Shown: in pieces, positions 1 through 11,557 of the stretch
Numbering within the stretch: position 1 is the stretch's first letter
Layout of the letters: every line of letters starts with the position of its first letter
The notes under the pieces: generated by a model
The model's input: only the letters and a program-made list of their open reading frames with translations
Databases searched by the model: none
Told to the model about the DNA's origin: nothing
Assembly (NCBI GenBank): GCA_030770535.1
Contig: JASVEC010000012.1
Location: 310,001-374,000 of the forward strand
From: Batkoa obscura
Lineage: Eukaryota > Entomophthoromycota > Entomophthoromycetes > Entomophthorales > Batkoaceae
Direction of reading: 5' to 3'
DNA: 64,000 nt
Made by a program: the position numbers and the translations under genes

Positions 1-85
1 GGTTTCATCACTTTTTCCATCTTTTAAGCGCTATTTTAGTGGAAAAACTGTTAGTAAAATTCTTAAACAAAAAAATATATCCCCA
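1..85 (+). mobile_element. 100-bp TA-flanked MITE, copy 1 (cut by window edge)
   Basis: This is the right-hand part of the ~100-bp repeat that recurs at least 12 times in the window. It has the GGTTTCATCACTTTTTCC segment and the core GCGCTATTT, and it ends ATCCCCA followed by TA. The left end is outside the window. The plus orientation is defined here as the strand carrying GGTTTCATCAC. Confidence 0.75.
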
Positions 86-315
86 TACTGCAAATTTTTT
101 TATTTTTTTAATATTAAACTTTAACTAAAAATAAATGACTGATTTTTTAAAAATTCATTTTTACTGAGTTGCTATAATCGGAACGAAAAGTTAGGCTCTG
201 AGCTTAACCAATGATCCATTGAAATTTCTTCCAAAATATTCAATGTCATCATAATTTCAATAATTTAATTCATTGAACTTTTTACATTAATTGAAGCAAC
301 AAGACGATAAAAAAA

Positions 316-2318
316 ATGGAAAGTTTATATATTATTAAAAGAGAGAGCGGGTAAGTATGATTATTATCATTAACAAATAAGGATATTTTAACTAATATTA
401 ATATTAATATTAATTTGTATTCTATTAAATAGAATTATATTAATTGAAAAACATTGGAAAAAAGGAATAGCTACTCATTTAATAACTCAATTTTATAATA
501 ATTATTTAAAAAATAAACCATTAGAACCAATTTATAATCAATATCAATGTTTATTTTTACCAATATTAATTAATGAATTCATATTCTTGGCTGTTAATGA
601 AAAAGAAGGTAAATATATTATTATTATTATTATTATTATTATTAGTTTTAATATAACGAACTATTTTACTTAATTGACTTAATTAGCTCCTCCATTGATG
701 GTGATTGAATTTTTATATAAAATTATTGAAGTATTAAAATTATATATTGGGGATATTAATGAATTTAATTTAAAAGAAAATTATGTGATTATTTATCAAG
801 TAAGCAAAAGAATATTAATAATTTGATTTGATTTAGTTTAATTAATTATTCAATGTTAAACTAATAAAACAAAAATATATTTAGTTATTAGAAGAAATGA
901 TTGATTATGGATTTCCATTAATAACAGATAGTAATAATTTAAAAGGAATAATAACACCACCAACGATGATTAATAAAGTGATTTCAAAAGTTACGGGTGT
1001 ATCAAAGTAAGTTTTTTTATTTTTTTTATTAATTCATATTGTTTTATTTATTATTATTGTTTATATTTACATTTCAATAGTACACATGATAAATTATTAA
1101 CTGGTTCTTTATCAAATATTGCTTGGCGTAAAAATGGAATTGTTTATAAAAGTAATGAAATTTATTTTGACATTGTGGAAGAAATTGATGCTATTTTAGC
1201 AAAGTAAGTTATTATTGTTATTATAAAATAGTGTATAATATATTGTTAATTATTTATTTATTAGTGATGGTACTATTGTTTCAAGTGAAATTCACGGTAG
1301 TATATTAGCTAGCTGTAGATTAAGTGGTAAATATCAATTTAGTTATCGATTAGTATTATAATAGAATAGAATATAAACTAATAATCTAATTTAAGGTATG
1401 CCTGATTTAACTATATCATTTAATCGAGTAGATGTAATTGATGATTTTTCATTTCATCCATGTGTACGGTAAGTGATTACATATATAATAATATTATATT
1501 ATATTATTTATTTTTATCTAATTTATATTTATTTAATTTAGTCATGATAAATTTCAATTAAATAAAATATTAAATTTTATACCACCAGATGGACAATTTA
1601 AACTAATGAGCTATCGTACTACATTAAGTTCATATCAATTTATACCAATTACAATAACTAGTAAAATTCATAAAGTTGGGGAAGGAGGTAAAGTTCATTT
1701 TCTATTTTATAATAATTAGAATATAATATATATATTGTTAATTAGGTCGATTTGAAATTATAATGCATCCTAAATTTCCACAAAATAAAATGATTGAAAA
1801 TATTCTATTTGGTTTTAAATTCAATCATCAAGATATTAATAATATCATTGCTCATCCCAATATTGGTACTTTTATGTTAGATTATCAAGAACAAGTAAGT
1901 TTTAAATTTATAATATTTATAATATTAATTTATTGATTATTTTTTTATTTTTTTAGAATTTAATATGGAAAATTGAAAAATTAAATCCAAAAGATAAAGT
2001 ACCTATTTTAAATGGTACTTATACAAGGTAAATTTAATAAATCATAAAGCAAAATTCAAATTAACTATGTAATTTACTAATAAATTAATAGTCCAAATCA
2101 AAAAGAATTAAGTGGGATTGGAGAAATTAAATTTAATATAACTAATTTAGCTTGTTCTAATTTAAAAATTGATTCTTTAAAAGTTATTAATGAAAATTAT
2201 AAACCATATAAAGTAAGTTAAATTGAATATATTTATATAAAAATTGAAATAATAATTTTCAATATAATAGGGAGTAAGAGCCTTAACCAAAGCTGGTAGT
2301 TTTCAAGTGCGAATTTGA
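316..2318 (+). CDS. APM3: AP-3 complex mu subunit
   Basis: Medium (mu) chain of the AP-3 adaptor, which sorts cargo from Golgi/endosomes to the vacuole. The gene is read as about ten short exons with GT-AG introns. It opens MESLYIIKRESG, joins to a longin-like N-terminal half (IEKHWKKGIATH; PLMVIEFLYKIIEVLKLY; LLEEMIDYGFPL) and a linker with the AP-3 mu signatures TPPTMINKVISKVTG and LSNIAWRKNGIVYKSNE. The C-terminal mu-homology domain follows, with GMPDLTISFN, FHPCVR, FIPPDGQFKLMSYR and a final KAGSFQVRI. About 410 residues, the usual family length, and apparently complete. It converges on the TFIIE gene with only about 30 bases between stops. One intron holds a TTA run near 615-645. The family call is very secure; single exon borders less so. 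Confidence 0.93.
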
Positions 2319-2351
2319 ATTTAAAATAAATCATATTCCTCTCTTATTTAA

Positions 2352-3824
2352 TTAAATTTTGATAATATTCTTTATAAACTAAAAAATAAAAAATAAAAAA
2401 ATTCATATTAAAATAAACAATATATTAATAAAATACTTACAATTAAACCGTTTTAATTCTTCTTTTTGTTGTTTTTCAATTCGTTTTTTTTCATCTTCCA
2501 ATTGAGTGTTAATTTTCTTAACTGCAATAGCGGATCCAGAACCCATTTCTGGTTTAAGGTTTCTTTTCATACCATTTAAATTAAATTGATTGACTCGAGG
2601 TCGAATTGTTGATTTAACAAACCAAATAGGCATTGCGTTTTGTTGACTTTTTTATAGAAATTAGAAACAAAATAAAATGAAATAAGATTATTATTATTAT
2701 TATTATAAATTATAAATTATAAATTATAAATTACAAACAATTATTTAAACTTACCGTTTCTTTTCCAATTCTGCTTCTAATTCTTCTTTACTTGCTTTAT
2801 CATTTTCGGCTAATACAACGGTTATCTTAGTGATATTACCACCTGTATCTTGAGCAAATGCAATTTCACCATTAGCAGCTCCTAATAAAAAAAAGTCATT
2901 AAAAAAGGTAGTCTCATTAACTCTTAATTAAACATTTACTTTTCTGAGCTTGTTCTTTTTTAACCATAGCTTGAGTGAGGGTTTCCTTTGTCCTAAAATA
3001 TAAAAAACATAATAAAATCTTCAATTTTTTTAAAAGTAACATTAAACAACTTACAAAACCACTTCCACTTTTTCCGTTTCTTTTAATAAGACTAATATTT
3101 TTTCTGTTTGTTTTTTAAACATAACTAATGTTTCTTGAGGGGACCATTGGCTCTCTTTAACCGTACCCATAATTAATATAGCTCTATTACATGTTTCCAC
3201 CTCACATTTAAAATCCCCCATCGATTCCCGATTACTAAACGCCAATTCAATCATATCATACACTTTATTACATACTGGACAATAATACCCAGGTTGATGA
3301 TGTTTCTAATCCCTTCAAGGTTACTAAAAATAAAAAAGAATGAAAATTATACTAATAAACTTACTTGGTCCATTCGATTTTTTATACTTTCATTAATAAC
3401 TGCAATTTTCCATTTAGTTACATTGATAAATCTTGGATAATCGACTGCATAATACGTTTTTTCAATTGTTTTATTTCCTAATCCTTTCGTTTCTTTACGT
3501 TTGATACTAACAAATTTAAAATTCAGTGGAACTCTATTATTCAATAAAATAAAAATTACACATGAATAAAACCATCATCTTTTAATCTAGAACATATATT
3601 TTGGACTTCTTTTGCTGGCATTACTAATTTACGTATTAACACATCTTCACTTATCCTATGTTATTTTAGATAAATCAATCAAAATTGATTTAATCAATTA
3701 AAATTAAACTTTACCAATCCAATCGATTAAGTAAACTCATTACAATAATAAATTTAGGTTCATAAAAAGTGGTCATGACTCTATTTACTAAATCTTGAAA
3801 AATTTGGGGTACTTTATGGGACAT
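2352..3824 (-). CDS. TFA1: Transcription initiation factor IIE, alpha subunit
   Basis: Large subunit of TFIIE, which recruits and regulates TFIIH at RNA polymerase II promoters. The start MSHKVPQIFQDLVNRV leads into the winged-helix domain (SLLNRLDWISEDVLIRKL; QNICSRLKDDGFIHV), then YYAVDYPRFINVTKWKIAV. A zinc-ribbon region follows, with YYCPVCNKVYD and a second pair in FKCEVETCN. The C-terminal part has the family's MPIWFVKSTI box and a charged EDEKKRIEKQQKEELKR stretch. Several introns are present. One, at 3534-3559, appears to be only 26 nt: reading through gives an immediate stop, while splicing GTAATT...AATAG restores DGFIH-VVPLNF. The last exon is tiny, and the end at 2352 depends on splicing at 2440. 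It diverges from SHO1. Confidence 0.88.
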
Positions 3825-4235
3825 ATTGGGATAATTAAGTTATTGTTAATTAAGTTTTGTTGCAATAAAGATAAGTTAGATGAATGAATGAATGAATGAA
3901 TGAATTTCAATTTTAAAAAAATGAAAACTAATAATATCTCAACTTGACGCTTCAATTTGATCTAAAAATTCAATTATACTGCAAAATCTATTCTATCAAG
4001 GTTAAAGCTTAATAACTGAATTTTGCAATTTTTGATTGATAACAAAGTTAGTGAGCCACTAAATTTATTAGTGAATTTTTAATAAATTCACTAATAAATA
4101 TTTCTTATCTTGAATTTTAAATTTGAATTTAATATAATATAATATCTTTTCAACTTTCAACTTTTTAACAAAAAGTTCAATAATTAATATCTTTATTTAT
4201 TAAAACAAAAAAAAAATCAATAATAATCATTTATT
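3825..4235. promoter_or_regulatory. Divergent TFA1/SHO1 intergenic region
   Basis: These 411 bases separate two head-to-head genes and must hold both promoters. They are AT-rich. I see a GAAT tetranucleotide run and scattered TATA-like stretches (for example near 4130-4145) but no motif I can assign. Confidence 0.5.
3881..3905. repeat. (TGAA)n microsatellite
   Basis: About six tandem copies of a TGAA/GAAT unit, 60-85 bases upstream of the TFIIE-alpha start codon. Confidence 0.85.
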
Positions 4236-5042
4236 ATGCCTTGGTTACCCACTACATTTTCCGATATTGTTTGGTCCTTTTCTTTTTTACTTGGCATTGT
4301 AAGTCTTTATTTTTAAAATATTATAAATTGAAACATCATTTAACCTTTTTTATTATTCAAATAGATAGGCTGGTTATGTATGTTAATAGGGGCAGCAGGT
4401 ATCCGATTAAACACATACATCTGGATGTATATTTTATTTTCAATCACCTTAATTTGTCATGTAATCTATGTAGTTAACACGAACCAAATCAAGTCGTATA
4501 AACATCAATTAGTATTCCAATTAAGTATAATGAATATGTTACTTGGTACTACTATTCAAAATAGTCAAGAAGCATTGTCTTTTATAGCACTGATATTTTG
4601 TGGTTCTGTTATTCAATTTATATTAAATTTATTTTGGATTATATTAATAGCTTCTGAACCGGGTACCTTAGCTTTTTATTTATCAGGTCAACATGATGAC
4701 CTCATTTTTGATAACAGTTTACAATTGGAAAATTTGGGCTTAAAAGAATTGTATCTGGGTACTAATATTTCTATTAGTGATGAAGAGAGGAGTAATGATA
4801 CGGATAGAGTTATCCATGTTAGAGCCCATTATCCTTATGATGCTGCTGCTGCTGAGGAAATTTCTTTTGTTAAAAATGAGTTGATGGAGGTATTGAATTC
4901 AGATGGTAATTGGTGGAAAGTGTTAAAAGTAGATGGCACGGTTGGATTGGCTCCATCCAATTATGTAAGTTTTTTTTTTGTTTTTTTTTGAAATGATAAG
5001 GTACTAATCACTTTCTTTTTTTAGCTTGGTATTGTTATGTAA
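4236..5042 (+). CDS. SHO1: Sho1-type transmembrane osmosensor with SH3 domain
   Basis: Plasma-membrane sensor/adaptor which in other fungi couples osmotic and polarity signals to the Pbs2-Hog1 MAPK cascade. It reads as three exons (4236-4298, 4365-4964, 5025-5042), 226 residues in all. The N-terminal half has four membrane segments (around residues 10-32, 43-63, 72-90, 98-122), as in Sho1. The C-terminal SH3 domain starts near residue 160 (VRAHYPYDA), with EEISFVKNELMEVL, the paired tryptophans DGNWWKVLK, and the end GLAPSNY followed by LGIVM from the 18-nt last exon. The SH3 ends only five residues after SNY, and the acidic linker before it is short, so the protein is compact compared with the roughly 300-370 residues of ascomycete Sho1. 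No other HOG pathway gene is in the window. Confidence 0.9.
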
Positions 5043-5586
5043 ATTTATTAAGTCAATATGTGATTTTTATAGATTAAAGATTAGTATTTGACGTTATTAT
5101 TTGATTGATCTTTATTTTGTTTTTATAAATTAAGTGTTCGTGTTTGTTATACTTTGTTATTGTCTCTTATTGCTATTTAGTCGAATTAATTGATTTATTT
5201 AATTGAATCGGAATTTACACTTTTATTTTTTAATAGTTTATATGATACATTATTTTTTATTAATCTTTTTTTTAATTAAAAAATACAGTCACATCTAGAA
5301 CAGAATACAAAATTCATTTAAAATAGTTTTACAAGTATTTTTACTCTTTTGTATAGCTTAGTGAAAAAATAGTAAAATTATTATAAAATAAATATTAATA
5401 AAAAATATATTGTTTCAATAAGTTCTGAATAACATTTAATATAAAATGGGTTTTTTATTAATTTTATCAATTTATTTATTTTAAATTAAATAGCCAAATA
5501 CTTAAAAAACAATTAGTATTTTTAATATCTTATTAACATATCTATGATATAAATTTCTATATCTAAATATTAATATTTAAATACTA

Positions 5587-5684
5587 GGGATGTATTTTTT
5601 TGTTTAAGAATTTTACTAACAATTTTTCCACTCAAATAGCGTTTAAAAGATGGAAAAAATAATGAAACCAAAAAAACACCCTCA
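5587..5684 (-). mobile_element. 100-bp MITE, copy 2
   Basis: Preceded by TA, begins GGGATGTATTTTTTTG and ends ACACCCTCA. It carries the core TTTCCACTCAAATAGCG in minus orientation. It lies 51 bp from copy 3, which points the other way, so together they form a long interrupted palindrome. Confidence 0.8.
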
Positions 5685-5735
5685 TTTATTAAGTTTGATT
5701 TTATAAAATTAGAAATAGACAATTTTATAATTATA

Positions 5736-5835
5736 TTGGGATGTTTTTTGGTTTCATCATTTTTTCCATTTTCTAACCGCTATTTGAGTGGAAAAATTGT
5801 TAGTAAAACTCTTAAACAAAAAAATACATCCCTAA
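5736..5835 (+). mobile_element. 100-bp MITE, copy 3
   Basis: Exactly 100 bp between TA (5734-5735) and TA (5836-5837). Begins TTGGGATGTTTTTTGGTTTC and ends ACATCCCTAA, so the ends are inverted repeats. Plus orientation. Confidence 0.85.
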
Positions 5836-8800
5836 TATTTTAAAATAAGTAAGAGTAATATTAAATAAATTAATTATTAATGATTTATTTATTTCTAAAA
5901 AGTTATATTAGTGCACTAAATTAAGTTTGATTCTAAAAAGTATTATAACTTACTAATACAAGTTAATTTTATATTATAACAAAAACTTTATATTATATAA
6001 AAATTAAAATAAATAACTCACACAATATAGATAATTAAAAAGCTTTTAATCAACTTATTAAAGTTATAGAAAAGTTGAATCAAACTAATGAATTTTTATA
6101 AAATATTTTTTTGTTATTTCTTTAAAAATGATTGCTTTTAATAGCTTGAGAACTTGCTACATACTTGGAAAAGTATGCCAATAATATCAAGAAAAGTATT
6201 AATCTAAAATGATGTACTTGAACATAACCCAAGCTTTTCAATTAACATCAATAAAATGTATAATTCCTTTGAAAAGATCATTTGATAAAATAAAATCTGT
6301 AGGATGATTTAATGAATTTTAGGCTTTGGGTTAATTGCAATTCTTCTTAAATTGCACGATTAAATTGGCAAACAAAACAATGGAATTTTTGTTATTGGAA
6401 TAGTATTTATAAAGGAAATTTACTTTGAAGAACATTATCTTAAGGTTTAATGAAATCTATTCCTGTTAAATACTTCAAAGTACTGCACCCAATAAAATTT
6501 GGCGATTTTTTTGGAAAATAGTTAAATATTCTAAGCAATGGAGAATCTTACTTTTTTACATGATTGGAAGTGATATAAATAGAAACATATTATTTTATAT
6601 TTCTTTTACAAATCTTAATTAGGGAATTGGTAACTCAAAGTTATTTATTTCTACAAAAACACTGAAAAAATACTTGTATTTATTTAGCGAATAGCTTTTT
6701 TATGGATGGAGTTAAACATTTGAAGGTGGAGAAGGATTCTAATGAATTCTGTTCCTTAGTCATTTTAATGAGCAAATGTGAAAGGGTCTTAATTAATTAG
6801 TTAATGAAAAATAACGATGAAAAAAAGCAAATATAGTTGTACTTATGAAATAATAATGTTTGAAACAGTGTACTAGGTCAAAAGCTTGTGACTGGTCAAT
6901 TTGAGCAAAAAATGAACATTGAAAAAAGAGGAGACTTAATTCAATTGAATTAATTTTTGTCCAAAAACATAACTTTAATACGGATATACCAGTTTAAAAT
7001 GATGTTGTAAATTTATCCATGGAAAAATGGGATTTTAAAGTAAGTATACATTAATAGGAAGGGATTATAAAGTTTATTTCTATATTAAGAAATACATCCT
7101 AAATATTTTCTTACTAAACCTTCAAAGAACCAATCAATTTATAAATAATTGACTATTGAAACAAAAGAGGGAATCATCTTAAAAACTAAAAAGTTAAAAA
7201 AAACCCATAAAAGTTGCTTGTACTATTTTTAAACGTATGGCTAAGACAAACTTAAAGAAAAACGGAATTAATAAGGGAACAAAAATATAAAAGAGGATCT
7301 TAACTATAAAAAATGATTAGATTGCTTTAAATATCGTTGCTGCCATATTTATTATTTAGCTGCATAAGTCGCTAAAGTTTTATATTATGCCACTAAACGC
7401 GGCAAATTTGAAATCTCTAATTTATACAATTTATGTTTTCATCATCCCCTTTCAATTTTAGTTCCATAAGCAAATTATTGAAAAATTGATTGGCTTATTT
7501 ATAATTTATAGAAAAAAAGATATGAAAGAAGTTAAGAATAAATTATGTAAAAGCAACTCAATTTTTAAGGGGGATATCTGGATGATAGTTTGTAAATTAG
7601 TGTTAAAAGCTTCGTTTTAAAATAAAAAAAAAGCTTAAAGAAGGTTAGAAATAGAAAATAACAAGATAAAAATATACTTAATTCCCATTTAAAGTAGTCT
7701 AAGTTTTGCTAATTAATGCCTATATTCATTTATCACTCTTTGAGCAAATCTTTTATTATTGAGTTATCAATACGCTTATAATTTATTAGGTATAGAATTT
7801 GATAACATAGAATAATATGGTATTAGGTTATTTATTCTATAACCTTCTTTACAGTATTTTTAATTTATTATTAAAGTAAATAAATCTAGATATAACATAT
7901 GTAAGTAATATAAAAATAGAATACGAGGTTATGTTTGTTTAATTGATAGTTCTGATATAAAAGAATAATATAATGAAAAGACATCAGCATATATTAATGG
8001 ATTTGTGATGCGATCAATAAATATGTAATAAGTAATAAACAAATTAATAAACCGTTAAATAAAGAGGTACGTATTCCTAAAATAAAGAACCTAAACATGT
8101 ATATTCGCATATATTTTATAATATAATATATACATTAAACATTGAATTGATTCGAATATGTATCTATTTTATAACTATTACTAATTATACCTATGTTCCT
8201 CCCTTCCTATTTATCCAACCATAAAAAATATTCCAAATTTAATTATTGGCTGAGAAACAACTTTATGATTTTGTTTGTATTCCATTACTGTTTATTTTAC
8301 ATTATGGTTTGTAATTAGCTATTACATTTTCAATTTGATTACAAAAAAATACGGTAATAAATAGAAGCAATATGAATCTATTTATAAAAAAGTACGACTT
8401 TACTATTGGCTGATTCATTTAACAATTAAACATGTCACTATGAAGCAAGTTTTATAAAAATAAAAACATTCTATAACTATATGTTCACAAGCTTTAGCAA
8501 ATAATAATTACATCTTTAATTAAATCTGTGGTCCTTTGTTATGCTTTAAAAAACATTGTTCACGCTTTATTTTATTATATTTAATAACGACCATGAGATC
8601 ATTAAACTTGAAATAATCTATGATTACTTATAGATGTTTATATTGTTTTTAATAAAATCAATACAATATATTACATTTTACTTATAGCAGTTAAATATAT
8701 TGATAATCTAATCAACAATTTACATAAGGAAATAAAATAATTTACCAAATGTCATACTAAATTTAGGTGTCATAAAAAAATATACAAAATGTATAATATT

Positions 8801-9249
8801 GAATAGAGGTTAAGTATTTACTAATGTATATTTTCATAAGGTTTAGGAGATAATAAGCTATTTTTAAAAAATATCAACTGGGTTAATTTTTTATCCAATC
8901 AAGAGTTAGATCGTAATTAAATTAGTTTCATTAAAAATCGGATAAATTGAAGAGTCAATCACAAAAGTTTATATTTAAATAACAAAGTGAAGTAGTTAAC
9001 GAATTACAGTTTATTATTGATTGGATAACCCGTTCCTTTATAATTTGTGGATATTTTAAACAACATAAGTATTCAACTGAAAACTCATTTAAATGCTTTA
9101 TTCATCATTTTCTTTATAATACGCTTAAAGTCTATCTTTAATATTTGTAAACAGTTAGTTTAAGGAGTGAGTGTGGGTTAATTGGAAAACTCACTGTGCC
9201 TAATATAGTTTTTTTATAAGTTTATTATTATTACATGTTTGAGTTATAG

Positions 9250-9267
9250 TTGATCAAATTTGATCAA
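9250..9267. repeat. 18-bp perfect palindrome
   Basis: TTGATCAAATTTGATCAA reads the same on both strands. It lies about 210 bases downstream of the cyclin-like gene's stop codon. It could be a protein-binding site or chance in AT-rich DNA; nothing else supports a role. Confidence 0.6.
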
Positions 9268-9480
9268 ACAAAGTAAGGTGGGGGTGATTTAGTAAAAAGT
9301 TATTGCAGAAAGAAACTAATGTCAAAAATGGGGTTAAAAATGATAAATCAATAAAGTCAATTCATAATGAATATACAATATTGAATAAAAAAGTTGTGTT
9401 TAATAAAGGAACTTTTATTTAAATAAAAAACAACAAAACATTAAAAAGAGTGAGCCAATTACAACAAAGTAAGGGGAATA

Positions 9481-10182
9481 CTAAATAAATAAAAAATGAT
9501 TTTTAGGGATTGAAAAAGTGAGTGTCAATTTACAAGTTAGCTTCTCTAAAGTAGCATTAATTTTCTCCTTATTATCCTCATTATAAGCTAACTGTAACAA
9601 ATATTTTTGCTTATTTATCCAAAAATTGGTAAATTTTAAGAAGAGGCCTTCCCAACAGTTATAGACTTCATTCACGCCTAAGGAGTAATTTAACTCCATT
9701 AAAGCTCTTGATTTTAATTTTATTAAAAGATTGTGTTCTAAGTGAGTTACATTACCCCATGCTTCAAGTTGATAAGGGATATCTTCCATCCATGTAAAGG
9801 CTAGTATTAAACATACAATAAATACTGTATCGCCACTATATTCGAGAAATAATGGACTTTTTTTACTTATCAACCTTAAAAAATAGTTTAAGGCGATTAA
9901 AAAGAAACTGCCTTCGATGTTAAAATGTTTGAATATTGCTTTATATAATCCTATATTACTTTTTCCACTATGATGACTTACTACACGATTTATGAACTCT
10001 ATTTTATAGTAATCAGGTATTTTTTCAATATCTTTAATTGCTACTATCTTCGAGTTTATTTTATGAATTTTATTATATCTACTCCTATATGCATCCCTAC
10101 GTATGTCGCTTTTATTTAAAATATTATTTCTATGATTATTTCCAAGTAATACAGTCATGATGAAATTTGTATATCTTTTCAA
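9481..10182 (-). CDS. Cyclin-box-like protein (PHO80/PCL group, tentative)
   Basis: Intronless 233-codon gene on its own in a gene-poor stretch. Residues about 58-190 resemble the cyclin fold of Pho80/Pcl-type cyclins, partners of Pho85-like kinases. IEFINRVVSHHSGKSNIGLY fits the first helices. SGDTVFIVCLILAFTW corresponds to the helix usually holding an alanine- and lysine-rich 'VAAKF' motif. WGNVTHLEHNLLIKLKSRAL followed by ELNYSLGV...YNCWEGLF fits the usual 'vGgis..elN.lE..fL..l.y.L.v....y..w' end. The typical AAK motif is replaced (LAFTW), so it is divergent. The N-terminal 55 residues are basic. The role is inferred from fold-like similarity only; it may instead be a fast-evolving cyclin-like protein without a kinase partner. 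Confidence 0.5.
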   Translation of the reverse strand: MKRYTNFIMTVLLGNNHRNNILNKSDIRRDAYRSRYNKIHKINSKIVAIKDIEKIPDYYKIEFINRVVSHHSGKSNIGLYKAIFKHFNIEGSFFLIALNYFLRLISKKSPLFLEYSGDTVFIVCLILAFTWMEDIPYQLEAWGNVTHLEHNLLIKLKSRALMELNYSLGVNEVYNCWEGLFLKFTNFWINKQKYLLQLAYNEDNKEKINATLEKLTCKLTLTFSIPKNHFLFI

Positions 10183-10772
10183 TTTCTAATGTGTATTCAA
10201 TGATATATAATATCAATAAATAATTTTTGATTTTAAATAAATTTTGACTGTAAAATTAAGTGTATTTATACTTTTCTAAAATCATAAAATAGGATAAAAT
10301 CTAGAATAAATCAATTTAATAGGACTAAATATGTAAGCAAATACGAAACCCATATTTATTTACTTAACTTTGGTGCTTAAAGTTATTTTTTTATAACTGT
10401 AAGAAAAGAAGTTTGGATTATTATTTTGATTTATTTAAAAAAAATGTCCATAAAAGTATACTTTTTATTTAACAGCACAATTTTATATTTACTTAATTAA
10501 TTAAGGTGACTATTATATTGTTTAAGAATAAGCCTGTATTGTTCTATTCTTATTTCAAGTTTTAATAAACAAGATTTATAATTCCACATTAGATTAATAA
10601 CTTCTTATGATTATATTCCTAAAATAAAAATATTTTTGTTCTGATTTTTTCGATTAATCATCAAACATAATATGGGTGATCTATTAATAATATTGTGGGT
10701 AATATTAATCCCCTATCAACTTTTTTTTGTACTATGAAGAATAGAATATATTTTAGCGATCACCCCAATCTA

Positions 10773-11135
10773 TTACAGTTCAAATTTAGTATTAAATAGA
10801 GAACAAGCATCCCAATATCGTTGCACTATGATATCAATGAAAATGGCACCTTCCTCTTCATTCATAATCCAATGAGTAACGATATGCTTTAATGAACATT
10901 TACTTCCATTTTCAAATAAAATAAAAATAAACTGGAATACAATTAAGCATAATATTAGGTTAATTTATTCTTCCTGATTTACGAAAAAAATATATTGATT
11001 TGATTTATATAGAAAACTTATGCAGCTTGTTATCCGCCAAGTCACCCGTTTTACTCTTATTTTGGAATATCCCTTTTGAAATATTTTTATAAAATTTTGC
11101 AAGAAACCAATCGGCTGCTATGCGGGAAAATACTT
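10773..11135 (-). pseudogene. Unidentified coding remnant (two islands)
   Basis: Two minus-strand stretches with protein-like composition, rich in W, E, H and C rather than the K/N/I/Y noise of translated AT-rich DNA. The upstream one (about 11000-11135) has ADWFLAKFYKNISKGIFQN. The downstream one (about 10773-10945) has KHIVTHWIMNEEEGAIFI and ends in a stop. A possible acceptor CAG lies just before the downstream island, but no clear donor or start codon was found, so I treat it as a remnant. It is not assigned to a family. Confidence 0.3.
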
Positions 11136-11503
11136 AAATTAAACATTAACTTATTTTAATGTCATAAATTTTACATTTTATCCATAATTTATTACTTCAC
11201 TGTGCAATAATAAATTAAGAATAAAATAATTTTAGCAGAGGTTAATTATTTGACCAATTAAAAATAAGATAATAAACAAACTTAACATAATTAAAGTTAA
11301 GGCAACTTATAAATTTATCACACCATGCATGTTATTTCCCTTTTTATGTTGTCATATTTTATTAACTTCAACATTTTTTAACAAAGCTATTAATACTGAA
11401 TAATTTTAGAAAAGACACTGATAAATCAGTAATTTATAATTACTGGATAAACTAAAATAATGGGCAACGTAGATTTGAAGCATGAACCACTAAGCATGTG
11501 AAT

Positions 11504-11557
11504 CCTTTGCCCAGTTGCTAACGATCTTTCGATAGCTGCTAGCAGTTGGGCAAAGGG
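11504..11557. repeat. GC-rich inverted repeat (hairpin)
   Basis: CCTTTGCCCAGTTGCTA on the left matches, inverted, GCAGTTGGGCAAAGG on the right: ten perfect outer pairs (CCTTTGCCCA/TGGGCAAAGG), then a weaker inner stem across CGATCTTTCGATAG. It stands out from the surrounding very AT-rich DNA. It could fold as an RNA hairpin or be the end of an old element. Function unknown. Confidence 0.6.

Larger units (their letters stand above)
5043..9480. other. 4.4-kb gene-poor AT-rich stretch
   Basis: No intact gene recognised. The stretch contains two MITE copies in inverted orientation (5587-5835). At 9002-9143 (+) there is a 46-codon coding-like island (starts ELQFIIDWITRSFIICGYF, ends NTLKVYL stop) with non-random amino-acid content but no family I can name. 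The 6.3-7.7 kb part has many short open pieces broken by stops, compatible with an old decayed gene or transposon, which I cannot identify. An 18-bp perfect palindrome lies at 9250-9267. Confidence 0.5.

Noticed and set aside
6100-7700. Decayed transposase
   Set aside because: Broken frames have some protein-like pieces but no catalytic motif of any transposase family could be recognised.
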